A DNA stretch of 64,000 bases, from positions 1 through 64,000 of the forward strand of contig NZ_JACARO010000027.1 of assembly GCF_013386585.1 (NCBI RefSeq). The letters are read 5' to 3'. Made by a program: the position numbers and the translations under genes. This DNA is from Pseudomonas sp. P7548. GTDB lineage: Bacteria; Pseudomonadota; Gammaproteobacteria; Pseudomonadales; Pseudomonadaceae. This document shows positions 1 to 8,565 of the stretch, piece after piece (positions within the stretch are counted from its first letter, which is position 1; the number at the start of each line of letters is the position of its first letter). The notes below the pieces were generated by a model that saw nothing but the letters and a program-made list of their open reading frames with translations, was not told the origin of the DNA and did no database searches.

Positions 1-18
1 GCTTCAGGCGGGTGGTAA
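1..18 (+). CDS. 3' end of an upstream gene, probably TPM-domain (YgcG-like) protein
   Basis: Reading from base 1 gives Ala-Ser-Gly-Gly-Trp followed by TAA. A short Gly/Ser-rich tail ending in GGW is typical of YgcG/TPM-domain membrane proteins, which often precede a second TPM-domain gene like the one starting at 50. Only five codons are visible, so the assignment is inference from context. Confidence 0.4.
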   Translation, partial: ASGGW

Positions 19-49
19 TGACAATAACGAGAAAAGAGCATCGACAACC

Positions 50-667
50 ATGGCATTACTGACTGAACACGAGCAGCGCCAAGTCGCCGAAGCGATCGCC
101 CGCGTCGAGAAAACCACCGACGCCGAACTGGTGACCGTGCTGGCGGCGCGTGCCGACGACTACGCCTACATCCCGTTGTTGTGGGCCAGTCTGATCGCCC
201 TGGTGGTGCCAGGCGTGGTGCATTACCTGTCCGGCTACCTGACCATGTACACCTTGCTGCTGGCGCAATGGGCGACGTTCATCGTGCTGTGCCTGGTGTT
301 TCGTATGCCGGCGGTCACCACGCGATTGATCCCGCGTTCGGTTCGCCATTGGCGTGCGTCCAACCTGGCGCGGCGCCAGTTCCTGGAGCAGAACCTGCAC
401 CACACGCTGGGCAGCACCGGCGTGCTGATTTTCGTCAGCGAGGCCGAGCGGTACGTGGAGATTTTGGTGGATGACGGGATTTCCCAGCGCCTGGATGACA
501 GCAGCTGGGAGGTGATCGTCAAGGCGTTTACCCAGCAGGTGAAGCAGGGGCAGACGCTGGCGGGGTTCATCGCGTGCATCGAGGCCTGTGGCGAACTGCT
601 CAAGGTGCATGTGCCGTTGACGCAGACGCGTAATGAGCTGCCCAACCGGTTAATCGTGTTGGAGTGA
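50..667 (+). CDS. TPM-domain membrane protein
   Basis: The 205-residue protein starts with an N-terminal TPM segment (residues about 5-35, with a KTTDAELV core). Two hydrophobic membrane segments follow at about 43-62 and 64-85. The C-terminal half (about 115-190, FVSEAERYVEILVDDGI) matches the second part of the TPM fold. Split TPM proteins of this size are usually found next to a secreted YgcG-type TPM protein, and the frame ending at 18 fits that. The biochemical role is not established; related domains act in membrane protein quality control or as phosphatases in plants. The start ATG lies about 10 bases after a GAGAAAAGAG purine run. Confidence 0.75.
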   Translation: MALLTEHEQRQVAEAIARVEKTTDAELVTVLAARADDYAYIPLLWASLIALVVPGVVHYLSGYLTMYTLLLAQWATFIVLCLVFRMPAVTTRLIPRSVRHWRASNLARRQFLEQNLHHTLGSTGVLIFVSEAERYVEILVDDGISQRLDDSSWEVIVKAFTQQVKQGQTLAGFIACIEACGELLKVHVPLTQTRNELPNRLIVLE

Positions 668-687
668 TCCTGGATATGCGGTTCGAA

Positions 688-781
688 ATGTGGGAGCGGG
701 CTTGCTCGCGAATGCAGTGCGCCAGTCAATGAATAAATCGACTGACACACCGCTTTCGCGAGTAAGCCCGCTCCCACATTT
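688..781. repeat. REPIN (inverted pair of REP sequences)
   Basis: Two inverted arms, TGTGGGAGCGGGCTTGCTCG and its complement, enclose a short spacer. The same arms recur at 7563-7653 and 33034-33127. This matches the REPIN type mobilised in trans by RAYT transposases in the P. fluorescens group. It sits between two genes on the same strand. Confidence 0.85.
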
Positions 782-887
782 GCATGTGTGTTATCCAGAC
801 GCAGTACCGTTAGTCAAATAACCCCGTGCCCTCAAGCCCCATCCCCCCTAAAATGCCCGGCATTCCCTGCCCGAGGCGTTTTTGTTC

Positions 888-2090
888 ATGTCTGTCACTG
901 TTCAACCGGATCATCACGCCCAGTTCATCGCACTGCTGAGCGACAGCCTTGCGCAGAATGCTTTCATCAAGCTGGTGCTGGCCAAGTACGTCGGTGCCGA
1001 AGCCGAGTTGCAGCGGCTGATCATCAAGCAGGTGGTGGTCAAGGAGCAGGCCTGCCTGTCGTTCGTGTACCGCTACAAGACCCGCGACATCACCAAGAAC
1101 CTGCCCCTGGCTGACGGCGTGGCGGCGATTGCCGAGTTGTTGCCGGCCCAGTTCAAGAACGCGCACCTGTTGTCGCTGACCGATGAAGCCCAGCTGGAAT
1201 ACAGCAAGAAGAACAAAAGCTCGTTGTTCAAAAGCAAGCCGCAGCAGTTGCGCGAAGCGCCGTCGGCAGAGCACAACCGTGAGAAGAACCGCTTTCTTGA
1301 CCTGAGCCGGCCGTTTCTCGCCGACCTGGGCGTGACCGACGCCAAGCAGGCGCTGATCCCGTCGATGTCGCGCAAGTGGAAGCAGATCAACAAGTTCATC
1401 GAGGTGTTCAGCCATGCGCTGACCTCGTCACCGTTGAAGCTGGACCAGCCGGTGCGCGTGGCCGATTTTGGTTCGGGCAAGGGCTACCTGACGTTCGCCA
1501 TCCACGATTACCTGCGCAACACCCTCAAGGCCGAGGGCGAAGTCACCGGTGTGGAGTTGCGCGAAGACATGGTGACCCTGTGCAACAGCGCCGCTGCGCG
1601 CCTGGAGCACCCGGGGCTGGTGTTCAAGTGTGGTGATGTGCGCAGCGTGGCGCCGAGCGAGCTGGACGTGATGATCGCGTTGCATGCCTGTGACATCGCC
1701 ACCGACTACGCGATCCATACCGGCATCCGTTCCGGTGCGTCGATCATCATGTGCTCGCCGTGCTGCCACAAACAGATTCGCCTGCAGATCCAGAGCCCGG
1801 TGCTGCTCAAGCCGATGCTGCAATACGGTTTGCACCTGGGCCAGCAGGCCGAAATGGTTACCGACAGCCTGCGCGCACTGTTTCTCGAAGCCTGTGGCTA
1901 CGAGACCAAGGTGTTCGAGTTCATCTCGTTGGAACACACCAACAAGAACAAGATGATCCTGGCGGTCAAGCGCGCCGAGCCTGTGGACAACGCGCAGTTG
2001 CTGGAGAAAATCCAGGAATTGAAGGCCTTCTACCACATAACCGAGCACTGCCTGGAAACCCTGCTGCGCGCCGACGGTTTCCTGAGCTGA
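888..2090 (+). CDS. Class I SAM-dependent methyltransferase (Methyltransf_32-like)
   Basis: The 400-residue protein has a Rossmann SAM-binding motif, VADFGSGKGYLT, at about residues 190-201. An acidic ribose-binding position follows (TGVELRED), then LHACDIATD and a SPCCHKQIR segment. These are hallmarks of the DUF/Methyltransf_32 group, which includes GSTCD-like proteins. The N-terminal 150 residues form a family-specific domain. The substrate is unknown; RNA or protein is plausible. A TTG at 882 also opens the frame, but the ATG at 888 gives the usual MSVTVQ start. The gene is flanked by REP elements on both sides. Confidence 0.8.
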   Translation: MSVTVQPDHHAQFIALLSDSLAQNAFIKLVLAKYVGAEAELQRLIIKQVVVKEQACLSFVYRYKTRDITKNLPLADGVAAIAELLPAQFKNAHLLSLTDEAQLEYSKKNKSSLFKSKPQQLREAPSAEHNREKNRFLDLSRPFLADLGVTDAKQALIPSMSRKWKQINKFIEVFSHALTSSPLKLDQPVRVADFGSGKGYLTFAIHDYLRNTLKAEGEVTGVELREDMVTLCNSAAARLEHPGLVFKCGDVRSVAPSELDVMIALHACDIATDYAIHTGIRSGASIIMCSPCCHKQIRLQIQSPVLLKPMLQYGLHLGQQAEMVTDSLRALFLEACGYETKVFEFISLEHTNKNKMILAVKRAEPVDNAQLLEKIQELKAFYHITEHCLETLLRADGFLS

Positions 2091-2099
2091 ACACACCCC

Positions 2100-2121
2100 C
2101 TGTAGGAGCCCGCTCCCACAC
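2100..2121. repeat. Solo/collapsed REP palindrome
   Basis: TGTAGGAGCCCGCTCCCACA is a single short palindrome made of two REP heads without an internal spacer. It looks like a deletion derivative of a REPIN. It lies between the convergent methyltransferase and EamA genes, where the hairpin could end transcription from both sides. Confidence 0.6.
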
Positions 2122-3021
2122 TTAGACTGTATTTGGCTTGGGAATCGGGGCTGGCTGCACCGCCGTCTTGCGCCCCAACATCACCGTCACGATCACCCCA
2201 CACGCAAACAGCCAGGTAATCGGCTCGATATGTTCACCAAAGAACAGCGCCGAAAACGCGATGGTGAAGAAGATCTGCAACAGCTGGATCTGGCTGACCC
2301 GCGCAATGCCGCCCATGGCCAGCCCGGCGTACCAGGCAAAGAATCCCAGGAACTGCGAGAACAGCGACACATAGCCGAACGCCCACCATGCGCGCATCGA
2401 GATTGCACCTTGATGCTGCGCCGCCAGGTACCACACCGGGCCGATCAACACCGGTGTTGAAAGCACCAACGCCCAGCAGATCACCTGCCAGCCGCCCATT
2501 TCCTTGGCCAACCGGCCGCCTTCGGCATAACCCAGGCCACCCACGGCAATCGCGCCGAGCATCAGCAAGTCGCCGGCCTGGATACTGCCGGCACCGGTGA
2601 TCAACGCGTAGCCGAGTACCAAGGCACTGCCCAGCGCCGCACAGGCCCAGAAGGCCTTGGACGGACGCTCATGGGACAGCCAGGCGGCGTACAGCGCCAC
2701 GCACAGCGGTTGCAGGCCGTTGACCAGTGCACCATGGGACGCCGGCAGGGTTTGCATGGCCCAGGCCGACAACACCGGAAAGCCCAGGATCACACCGGCA
2801 ATCACCAGGCACAGCCCGCGCACCTGGCGCCAGGTCGGCCAGCGTTCACGGCGCCACAGCAGCAACGCCGCCGCCGGGATCGCCGCGAACAGCGCACGGC
2901 CCAGGCCGTTGAGCAACGGGTGGATTTCCTGCACGACGATGCGCGTGAACGGCAAAGTCAGGCTGAAGATGATGACGCCCAGCAGGCCGAGGGCCATGCC
3001 GGTGTTTTCGCGCGAGCTCAT
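2122..3021 (-). CDS. EamA/DMT-superfamily permease
   Basis: The 299-residue protein has about ten hydrophobic helices arranged as two EamA repeats (about 10-140 and 150-285). Typical signatures are the N-terminal GLLGVIIFSLTLPFTRI and the FFGEHIEPITWLFACGVI segment that ends the second repeat. It is an inner-membrane drug/metabolite transporter homologue. The substrate cannot be read from the sequence. It is transcribed toward the methyltransferase gene. Confidence 0.85.
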   Translation of the reverse strand: MSSRENTGMALGLLGVIIFSLTLPFTRIVVQEIHPLLNGLGRALFAAIPAAALLLWRRERWPTWRQVRGLCLVIAGVILGFPVLSAWAMQTLPASHGALVNGLQPLCVALYAAWLSHERPSKAFWACAALGSALVLGYALITGAGSIQAGDLLMLGAIAVGGLGYAEGGRLAKEMGGWQVICWALVLSTPVLIGPVWYLAAQHQGAISMRAWWAFGYVSLFSQFLGFFAWYAGLAMGGIARVSQIQLLQIFFTIAFSALFFGEHIEPITWLFACGVIVTVMLGRKTAVQPAPIPKPNTV

Positions 3022-3172
3022 GGTGAGGGGACCGGGATCAAGAGGGCTTCAAGGGAAGCCCATCTAGCCACAACCCCCGGCAAACGCGGGCCTACAGCTG
3101 GTGGTTGATTTATCCGTACAGTTTCAAAAACTGCTCGGTTCTTACAAGAGGTTTGTGCCGCGCCGAAGATCC

Positions 3173-3262
3173 ACTGTAGGAGCTGGCTTGCCGGCGATGC
3201 AGACACCTCGGTGTATCAGTTGGACCGAGGAGATGCTATCGCTGGCAAGCCAGCTCCTACAG
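3173..3262. repeat. REPIN, TGTAGGAGCTGGCTTGCC type
   Basis: Arms CTGTAGGAGCTGGCTTGCC and GGCAAGCCAGCTCCTACAG are inverted around a spacer of about 50 bases. It belongs to a different sequence group from the GGGAGCGGGCTTGC elements. It lies just downstream of the TonB receptor gene. Confidence 0.85.
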
Positions 3263-3272
3263 GTGTGCGGGT

Positions 3273-5831
3273 TTAGAAGAAGCGCGTGACGCTGATCTTG
3301 GCATCGCGGCCTTTGGTGTAGGCACGGTCGCCGCTCAGGGCAGGGCGGAAGTTGTTGTTGAACAGGTTGTCGATGGTGAAGTTCACCTCGGTGCCCTTGA
3401 GGTAGGCCTGCTGCGGTTTCCATTTGGCGAACAGGCCCTGGGTGTTGTAGCGCTTGTTGCCGTACTGGTCGTAGAACAGGTCGCCGACGCTGCTGCCCGG
3501 GCCGCCGGAATAGGTGTCGCTGGGCAGGCGTTTGGTGGCGCCGATGAACTGGCCCATCCAGCCTACCTGCGCGTCCAACGCCGGGATGTTGGTGCCGAAC
3601 ACCAGCACCCATTTGGTCGGCGGAATATCCCGCGCGGCCACATCCGGCCCCCAAGGGTTGGTGTAGGCGCCTTCGTGATCGCCCTTGGCGTAGGCGAACG
3701 ACGCCGAGCCGAACAGGTAGGTGGAGTTGTAGAACGTTTCCAGCTCAAAGCCCTTGATGGTCAGCCCACCGATGTTGCGGTAGTTGGACATCGCGCCGGG
3801 TGGGCAGGCGCTGGAGATGGTGCCGCCGTTGATGGCCTGGTTCTGGCAGCCGACGCCGGTGGCCTTGAAGATTTCATCTTCGACCTTGTTGTGGAAGAAG
3901 GTGGTGCGCACTTGCAGGTTGTCGTCCCGGGTGATCAGGTTGTCGAAGCTGCTGACGCTGCCCACGCTGATCGAGGTGATGCGTTCCGGGTCGAGGTCGA
4001 CGCTGGTGGCGGTGCGACTGCCCAGGCCCTGCACTTCGTATTGCTCGTCGATCACCGGGGCACGCCAGGTCTGGCTCCAGTTGGCGAACAGCCCCAGGTT
4101 CGGGTTGACGGTCCAGAACAGCGCCAGGCGTGGCGACCAACCGGTGTAGGTGCGGTCGCTGTAGTCGTGGCCGACGGCCGGGTCCGGGTTGTTGTAGTAC
4201 GGCGCGTCGTTGCCTTCGCCACGGTTACGCACGTGGTCGTAGCGCAGGGACGGCGTGATGGTCACATCGCCGAGAGTCACCGCGTCCTGGATAAAGAAGC
4301 TGTTGGTATCGACCTTGCCGTGGGGCATGAAGCCTGGCTGGAAGTGCCCATAGTTGTAGCGCGGAGTGTTGTAGGTGGCGCCGGGCATCCACATCTCGGT
4401 TTCGCGGATGTGCTTGCGGATCTGACCGCCGACAGTGACGGCGTGTTGCAAGGAGCCGGTGTCGAACAGGCTGACGTTACGGACATCGAGGTTCTTGTCA
4501 GTGTAGGACGTGTCCATCTTGCGTCCACCGGTGGCCAGTTGGAAAAACGCGGTGGCGTCGCGCTCGTCGGTCTGGTCGGTGTTGGACTGCGAATATTTGA
4601 CGGTCAGGTCCACCAGCGGGTTGTCCACCGGGGTGAATTCATATTTGCCCGACCAGGTGGTGTCGACGGTGTCGCGATGGGCCAGAAAACGCTTCAACGC
4701 CCCTTCGTAGCCGTAGCGGTCGATGTTGGCCTGGGTGGGTGGCGTCGGGTAGCTGGCGGCGGAGAATGGCGTCCAGCGATTGCTGTGGGAGCGCGAATAA
4801 GACAGGCCGACGCTGTGTTCATCGGTGAGATGGGCGTTGACCTTGAACAGCTTGCCGTCCACATCCTGGGCGGTGTTGGGCAGGCGCTTGGGGTTGATCG
4901 GGTACTGGTTGTTCTCGTTGGGCAGTTCGGCGGCCACCTTCATGTCGCCACCGTCTCGTTGGGTCAGGTAGGCGAGGGCGTCAAAGCGGCCGTCGTCGGT
5001 ACGCCCATACACCGCGCCGCTGTAGACCTGTTCGTGGTCGTTGCTGGAGTAACCGTACTTGAGCATGGCACCACTGTTGCGGCCGTCCTTGAGCAAGTCG
5101 GGCGCATCCTTGGTGGTCATGTTGACCGTGCCGCCAAACCCGCCATTGCCGGTGAAGGGCGAGTTGGGGCCTTTCTCCACTTCAATGCTCTTGATCAGTT
5201 CGGGCTCGATGAACACGGTGCCTTGCTGGTAGCGCTCGAAGCCGCTCTTGGTGGCGCCGTCGACGGTCAACGGCACGTCTTCGGCATCGCCGAAACCCCG
5301 GATGTTGATGGTCTGGCCACCGGGCTTGAGCGAGCCGCCCTGGCTGACACCGGGCAAGGTCTGCAACAGGCTGGGAATGTTGTTGGACTGGTAGCGGTCG
5401 ATGTCTTCCTGGGTCAGGGTCGAGCGGCCGACGGTGCTGGAGTTCACCTCCGTACCGGTGCCGATCACGCTCAGGGCGTCCAGTTGGATCGCGCCACTGT
5501 TGGTGGTTTTGCCTTCATCAGGGCGTACTACGTAGGTGGTGCCGACTTTGATCAAGGTGAACTCGCCGTTCTTCAGCAGGGTGCGGATCGCCACTTCCGG
5601 GGTGAACTCGCCATTGAGCGCCGGCGCCTGCACGTTCTTGAGCAGGGTTTCATCGAACAACAGCTGGATTTTCGCTTGTTGCGCCACTTGGCTCAGGGAC
5701 GTCGCCAGCGGCTGGGCGGGCAGTTGCAGCGTGAGCGACTCGGCCTGGGCGCTGAGGCTGAATGCCAGGCAGGTGGCGATGATCGACGGTCGAAGAAACA
5801 GGTGTGAAACGTGGCAAGGCGCGCGAAACAT
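3273..5831 (-). CDS. TonB-dependent outer-membrane receptor with STN signalling domain (HxuA-like haem receptor)
   Basis: The 852-residue outer-membrane protein has a signal peptide at about 1-30 (ending SLSAQA). An STN domain follows at about 31-110, which is the periplasmic domain that talks to an anti-sigma factor. Next come a plug (about 120-250, LPGVSQGG, INIRGFG) and a beta-barrel ending in a terminal Phe (SVTRFF). The barrel resembles the haem/haemoglobin receptor group. With the adjacent FecR and ECF genes it forms a cell-surface signalling trio in the same order as hxuI-hxuR-hxuA of P. aeruginosa. The ATG at 5831 is preferred over an upstream TTG because a GGGGGA ribosome site lies just before it. 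The haem ligand is inferred; a siderophore is the alternative. Confidence 0.85.
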   Translation of the reverse strand: MFRAPCHVSHLFLRPSIIATCLAFSLSAQAESLTLQLPAQPLATSLSQVAQQAKIQLLFDETLLKNVQAPALNGEFTPEVAIRTLLKNGEFTLIKVGTTYVVRPDEGKTTNSGAIQLDALSVIGTGTEVNSSTVGRSTLTQEDIDRYQSNNIPSLLQTLPGVSQGGSLKPGGQTINIRGFGDAEDVPLTVDGATKSGFERYQQGTVFIEPELIKSIEVEKGPNSPFTGNGGFGGTVNMTTKDAPDLLKDGRNSGAMLKYGYSSNDHEQVYSGAVYGRTDDGRFDALAYLTQRDGGDMKVAAELPNENNQYPINPKRLPNTAQDVDGKLFKVNAHLTDEHSVGLSYSRSHSNRWTPFSAASYPTPPTQANIDRYGYEGALKRFLAHRDTVDTTWSGKYEFTPVDNPLVDLTVKYSQSNTDQTDERDATAFFQLATGGRKMDTSYTDKNLDVRNVSLFDTGSLQHAVTVGGQIRKHIRETEMWMPGATYNTPRYNYGHFQPGFMPHGKVDTNSFFIQDAVTLGDVTITPSLRYDHVRNRGEGNDAPYYNNPDPAVGHDYSDRTYTGWSPRLALFWTVNPNLGLFANWSQTWRAPVIDEQYEVQGLGSRTATSVDLDPERITSISVGSVSSFDNLITRDDNLQVRTTFFHNKVEDEIFKATGVGCQNQAINGGTISSACPPGAMSNYRNIGGLTIKGFELETFYNSTYLFGSASFAYAKGDHEGAYTNPWGPDVAARDIPPTKWVLVFGTNIPALDAQVGWMGQFIGATKRLPSDTYSGGPGSSVGDLFYDQYGNKRYNTQGLFAKWKPQQAYLKGTEVNFTIDNLFNNNFRPALSGDRAYTKGRDAKISVTRFF

Positions 5832-5926
5832 GAAATCCCCCGGTGTGGCCAAACGGCCAAAAAGGCGTGCGTATCAAACGCAGACGGGGGGAAGACGGGG
5901 CAGGCAAAAAAATCCACACATGCGAA

Positions 5927-5941
5927 TGCAAAATATTCTCA
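5927..5941 (-). promoter_or_regulatory. Candidate Fur box upstream of the TonB receptor
   Basis: On the minus strand TGAGAATATTTTGCA matches 10 of the 14 fixed positions of the 7-1-7 Fur consensus. It lies about 95 bases before the receptor start, in the gap after the anti-sigma gene. The receptor may therefore be controlled by Fur as well as by the ECF factor. This is a pattern match only. Confidence 0.4.
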
Positions 5942-5960
5942 AGTACGGTGTTTTGCGGGG

Positions 5961-6929
5961 TTACTTGCTCGGTTCGATCCGTACGATGCCATCCGCTGAC
6001 GGCACGGTTTTCACCGGAAGCAGGGCGGGCAGGGCGTTGAGCAAGGCGTCCGGGTCATTGACATCCAGGTTGCCCGACACCTTCAACTGCGCCACCGCGC
6101 GGCTCACCTGCAGCGGTGCCTGGGGGCGGTACAGGCTCAATTCGTCGATCAGGCTGGCCAGTTCGCGATTGCGAAACGTGAGGTGCCCGCTGCGCCAGTC
6201 GGCGACTTCTTCGGCGTTCAGGCTTTGCTGCTGCAACGTGCCCTTGGCATAGCTGTAGGTGGCGCGCTGCTGGGCGCCGAGCAAGGTTACCGGGCTCTTG
6301 GGGTCTGGCTCGAAGGCCACCTGCCCGTGGGCCACGCTCACCACCAGTTGCTGCTGGCTGCGGCGCACATCGAAACCGGTGCCCACCACCCGCACATTCG
6401 CCTCGCCGGCCTGCACGTAGAGGGGCCGCTCCTTGTCGGCGGCCACCTCGATATACACCTGGCCTTTGTCCAGATGAACGATACGCTGGTGGGCGGTGAA
6501 GTCTATCCGCACCCGCGTATTGGCATTCACATACAAGGTGCTGCCATCGGGCAGGTTCAGGGTGCGCATGCCTTTGGCATGGGCGGCCACCTGGCTGTGG
6601 TACAGCGCACGTGGGGCGTCGATAGCGCTGGCCATCACGGCGCAGACCAGGGCTGCGGCCACGGCCAGGGCAGGGCGCCACACCGACGGTTTGCGCTTGG
6701 GCAGCGCCACGGGTTTGTTCAGTTGCTGCAACTGGGCGAGGTCTGCCCACAGTTGTTCGAATTCGGCATAGGCGCGGGCATGGGCAGGCTCCGCTTGCCA
6801 GGCGGCAAAGGCTTTGCGGTCGGCACGCCCCGCCTCGTTGCGGTTGCGGGCAAACCAGCTGGCGGCTTGGGCATCGATGGAATCGCTATGCTCGATGTCC
6901 AGGGCGTCGATGTCGCTCAGGCGGTTCAT
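5961..6929 (-). CDS. FecR-family anti-sigma factor (HxuR-like)
   Basis: The 322-residue protein has an N-terminal cytosolic anti-sigma region (DUF4880; AASWFARNR, FAAWQAEPAHARAYAEFEQLW). One transmembrane helix follows at about 87-105. The periplasmic part has a FecR domain (NLPDGSTLYVNANTRVRI) and a C-terminal STN-interacting region. It holds the partner ECF sigma factor until the receptor binds ligand. Its start overlaps the end of the sigma gene by four bases, indicating coupled translation. Confidence 0.9.
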   Translation of the reverse strand: MNRLSDIDALDIEHSDSIDAQAASWFARNRNEAGRADRKAFAAWQAEPAHARAYAEFEQLWADLAQLQQLNKPVALPKRKPSVWRPALAVAAALVCAVMASAIDAPRALYHSQVAAHAKGMRTLNLPDGSTLYVNANTRVRIDFTAHQRIVHLDKGQVYIEVAADKERPLYVQAGEANVRVVGTGFDVRRSQQQLVVSVAHGQVAFEPDPKSPVTLLGAQQRATYSYAKGTLQQQSLNAEEVADWRSGHLTFRNRELASLIDELSLYRPQAPLQVSRAVAQLKVSGNLDVNDPDALLNALPALLPVKTVPSADGIVRIEPSK

Positions 6930-7465
6930 TCGGGCTGCTCCGTGCCGGGTTCGTTTTGAAGGCGTCGCTTGCAGTGCAGCAGGGCAAAGGCGATGTGCTT
7001 TTCCACCATGCTGGTCGAAATGCCCATGCGCTCGGCGATCTGTGCCTGGCTCAAGCCTTCGAAGCGGTGCAGCATAAGGGCTTCTCGCCTTCGGGGCGAG
7101 AGTTCGGCGAGGACTTCTTTCAACTGTTCCAGGCGTTGCAAGCGTTGCGCGGCGGCCATGGGATCGTTTTGCTCATCGGTGACCGGCTCGGTGTCCATGT
7201 CGGCCGGGTCTGAGTGGACGGTCTGCCGTACCTTCTGCTTGCGCCAGTGATCACGCAGCAGGTTGCGCGCCATCTGGAACAGAAACGCCCGTGGCTGCTC
7301 GACTTTGGCCCGGTCGCGGTAGTCCAGCCATTGGGTGAAGACATCCTGGGTCATGTCCGCGGCGTCGCTGGCGTTGTCCGTGCGTTTGCGCAGGAAATAC
7401 AGGATATCTGTATAGAACCCGCGAAAGGCATCGGCCGACAACGGGTCGGGCTTGGGACGAGACAT
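6926..7465 (-). CDS. ECF sigma-70 factor of the FecI type (HxuI-like)
   Basis: The 179-residue protein has sigma region 2 at about 15-85 (DMTQDVFTQWLDYRD) and region 4 at about 125-172. The HTH is LSQAQIAERMGISTSMVEKH, as in FecI-type iron-starvation sigma factors. It should direct transcription of the receptor gene downstream. A candidate Fur box lies about 50 bases upstream of its start, which would restrict expression to iron limitation. Confidence 0.9.
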   Translation of the reverse strand: MSRPKPDPLSADAFRGFYTDILYFLRKRTDNASDAADMTQDVFTQWLDYRDRAKVEQPRAFLFQMARNLLRDHWRKQKVRQTVHSDPADMDTEPVTDEQNDPMAAAQRLQRLEQLKEVLAELSPRRREALMLHRFEGLSQAQIAERMGISTSMVEKHIAFALLHCKRRLQNEPGTEQPE

Positions 7466-7513
7466 GGGAATCCTTCTTGAGGAAGCACGACGTAGAAAAG
7501 TCGTGAATGGTAT

Positions 7514-7528
7514 CGAGAACCATTGTCA
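7514..7528 (-). promoter_or_regulatory. Candidate Fur box upstream of the ECF sigma gene
   Basis: The minus-strand sequence TGACAATGGTTCTCG matches 10 of 14 fixed positions of the 7-1-7 Fur consensus. It ends about 50 bases before the sigma-factor start codon, as expected for a Fur-repressed iron-starvation sigma gene. Confidence 0.5.
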
Positions 7529-7562
7529 TTTGTCTCTATTTTACGGATGTACACAGCAAAAA

Positions 7563-7653
7563 ATGTGGGAGCGGGCTTGCTCGCGAAAGCGGTGTGCCAG
7601 TCGATTTATCCATTGACTGGCGCACTGCATTCGCGAGCAAGCCCGCTCCCACA
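7563..7653. repeat. REPIN, GTGGGAGCGGGCTTGCTCG type
   Basis: Perfect inverted arms enclose a spacer that is itself nearly the inverse of the spacer at 688-781. It lies between the divergent ends of the ECF sigma promoter region and the 3' end of the DapA-family gene. Confidence 0.85.
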
Positions 7654-7665
7654 GGGGATTGTGGG

Positions 7666-8538
7666 TTAGCGCAGCAATGTTTTCAGCTGCTCGATCGCCG
7701 CTTCACCCAGCGAGAAAACCGGCAACCGTGGATCACCCACTTCCAGCCCCGTCAAACGCAAACCCGCCTTGATCGTCGCCGGCAACCCACCTTTGAGGAT
7801 GAACTCCAGCAACGGCAACTGGCGATAAAACAGTTCCCGCGCCTTGGCCAGGTCATTGGCCAATACCGCCTCATACAACGCCAGATTGAGTTGCGGGATC
7901 AGGTTCGGCGCTGCCGTGCACCAGCCCTTGGCACCTGCCGCGAAGGCTTCCAGCGCCAGCGGGTTGCAGCCGTTGTAGAACGGCACGTCCGTCTGGCGAT
8001 GCAACTGGTGCATGCGCTGAACATCCCCGGTGCTTTCCTTGACCATGGTCACGTTGGCCACCTGCTTGATGATGCGCAGGATCAGATCCACCGACATGTC
8101 CGTGCCACTGGTGGCCGGGTTGTTGTAGAGCATGATCGGCACGCCGATGCTGTCGCCAATAGCCGCGTAGTGGGCGAGGATTTCCGCTTCACTGAGCTTC
8201 CAGTAAGACGCCGGCAGCACCATCACCACGTCGGCGCCGTTGGCTTCGGCGTAACGGGCGCGGCGCACGGCCTTGGCGGTGGTCAGGTCGGACACGCTGA
8301 CGATGGTCGGTACGCGCCGGGCGATCTTGGCCAGGCTGTAGGCGCTCACTTCGTCCCACTCGGCGTCGCTCAAATACGCGCCTTCGCCGGTGCTGCCCAG
8401 GGGCGCGATGGCGTGCACGCCGCTGTCGATCAAGCGGTCGATGGAACGGCCCAGGGCATCAAGGTCGATGCGCTGGCCGTCGGCGCTGAACGGGGTGATG
8501 GTGTAGCCGATGATGCCGTGAATCGTTGGGCTGGACAT
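7666..8538 (-). CDS. Dihydrodipicolinate synthase family (DapA-like) aldolase/dehydratase
   Basis: The 290-residue TIM-barrel enzyme has the family motifs LGSTGEGAYL (pyruvate carboxylate binding), YNNPATSG (catalytic Tyr) and MVKESTGD (Schiff-base Lys). The true lysine-pathway dapA is at 60620, so this paralogue probably cleaves or dehydrates a 2-keto acid in a catabolic pathway. The ATG at 8538 follows GGAG by seven bases, which excludes the longer frame. It lies 27 bases downstream of a class II aldolase gene, so the two are likely co-transcribed. The substrate is unknown. Confidence 0.85.
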   Translation of the reverse strand: MSSPTIHGIIGYTITPFSADGQRIDLDALGRSIDRLIDSGVHAIAPLGSTGEGAYLSDAEWDEVSAYSLAKIARRVPTIVSVSDLTTAKAVRRARYAEANGADVVMVLPASYWKLSEAEILAHYAAIGDSIGVPIMLYNNPATSGTDMSVDLILRIIKQVANVTMVKESTGDVQRMHQLHRQTDVPFYNGCNPLALEAFAAGAKGWCTAAPNLIPQLNLALYEAVLANDLAKARELFYRQLPLLEFILKGGLPATIKAGLRLTGLEVGDPRLPVFSLGEAAIEQLKTLLR

Positions 8539-8565
8539 AAACAGTCTCCGGTCAAAAAGGGGCAA

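Noticed and set aside
3675..5807. A 710-codon open frame antisense to the TonB receptor
   Set aside because: It lies wholly opposite a gene with clear receptor domains. Its translation is Val/Ala/Gly-rich without family motifs, a common artefact of high-GC codon bias.
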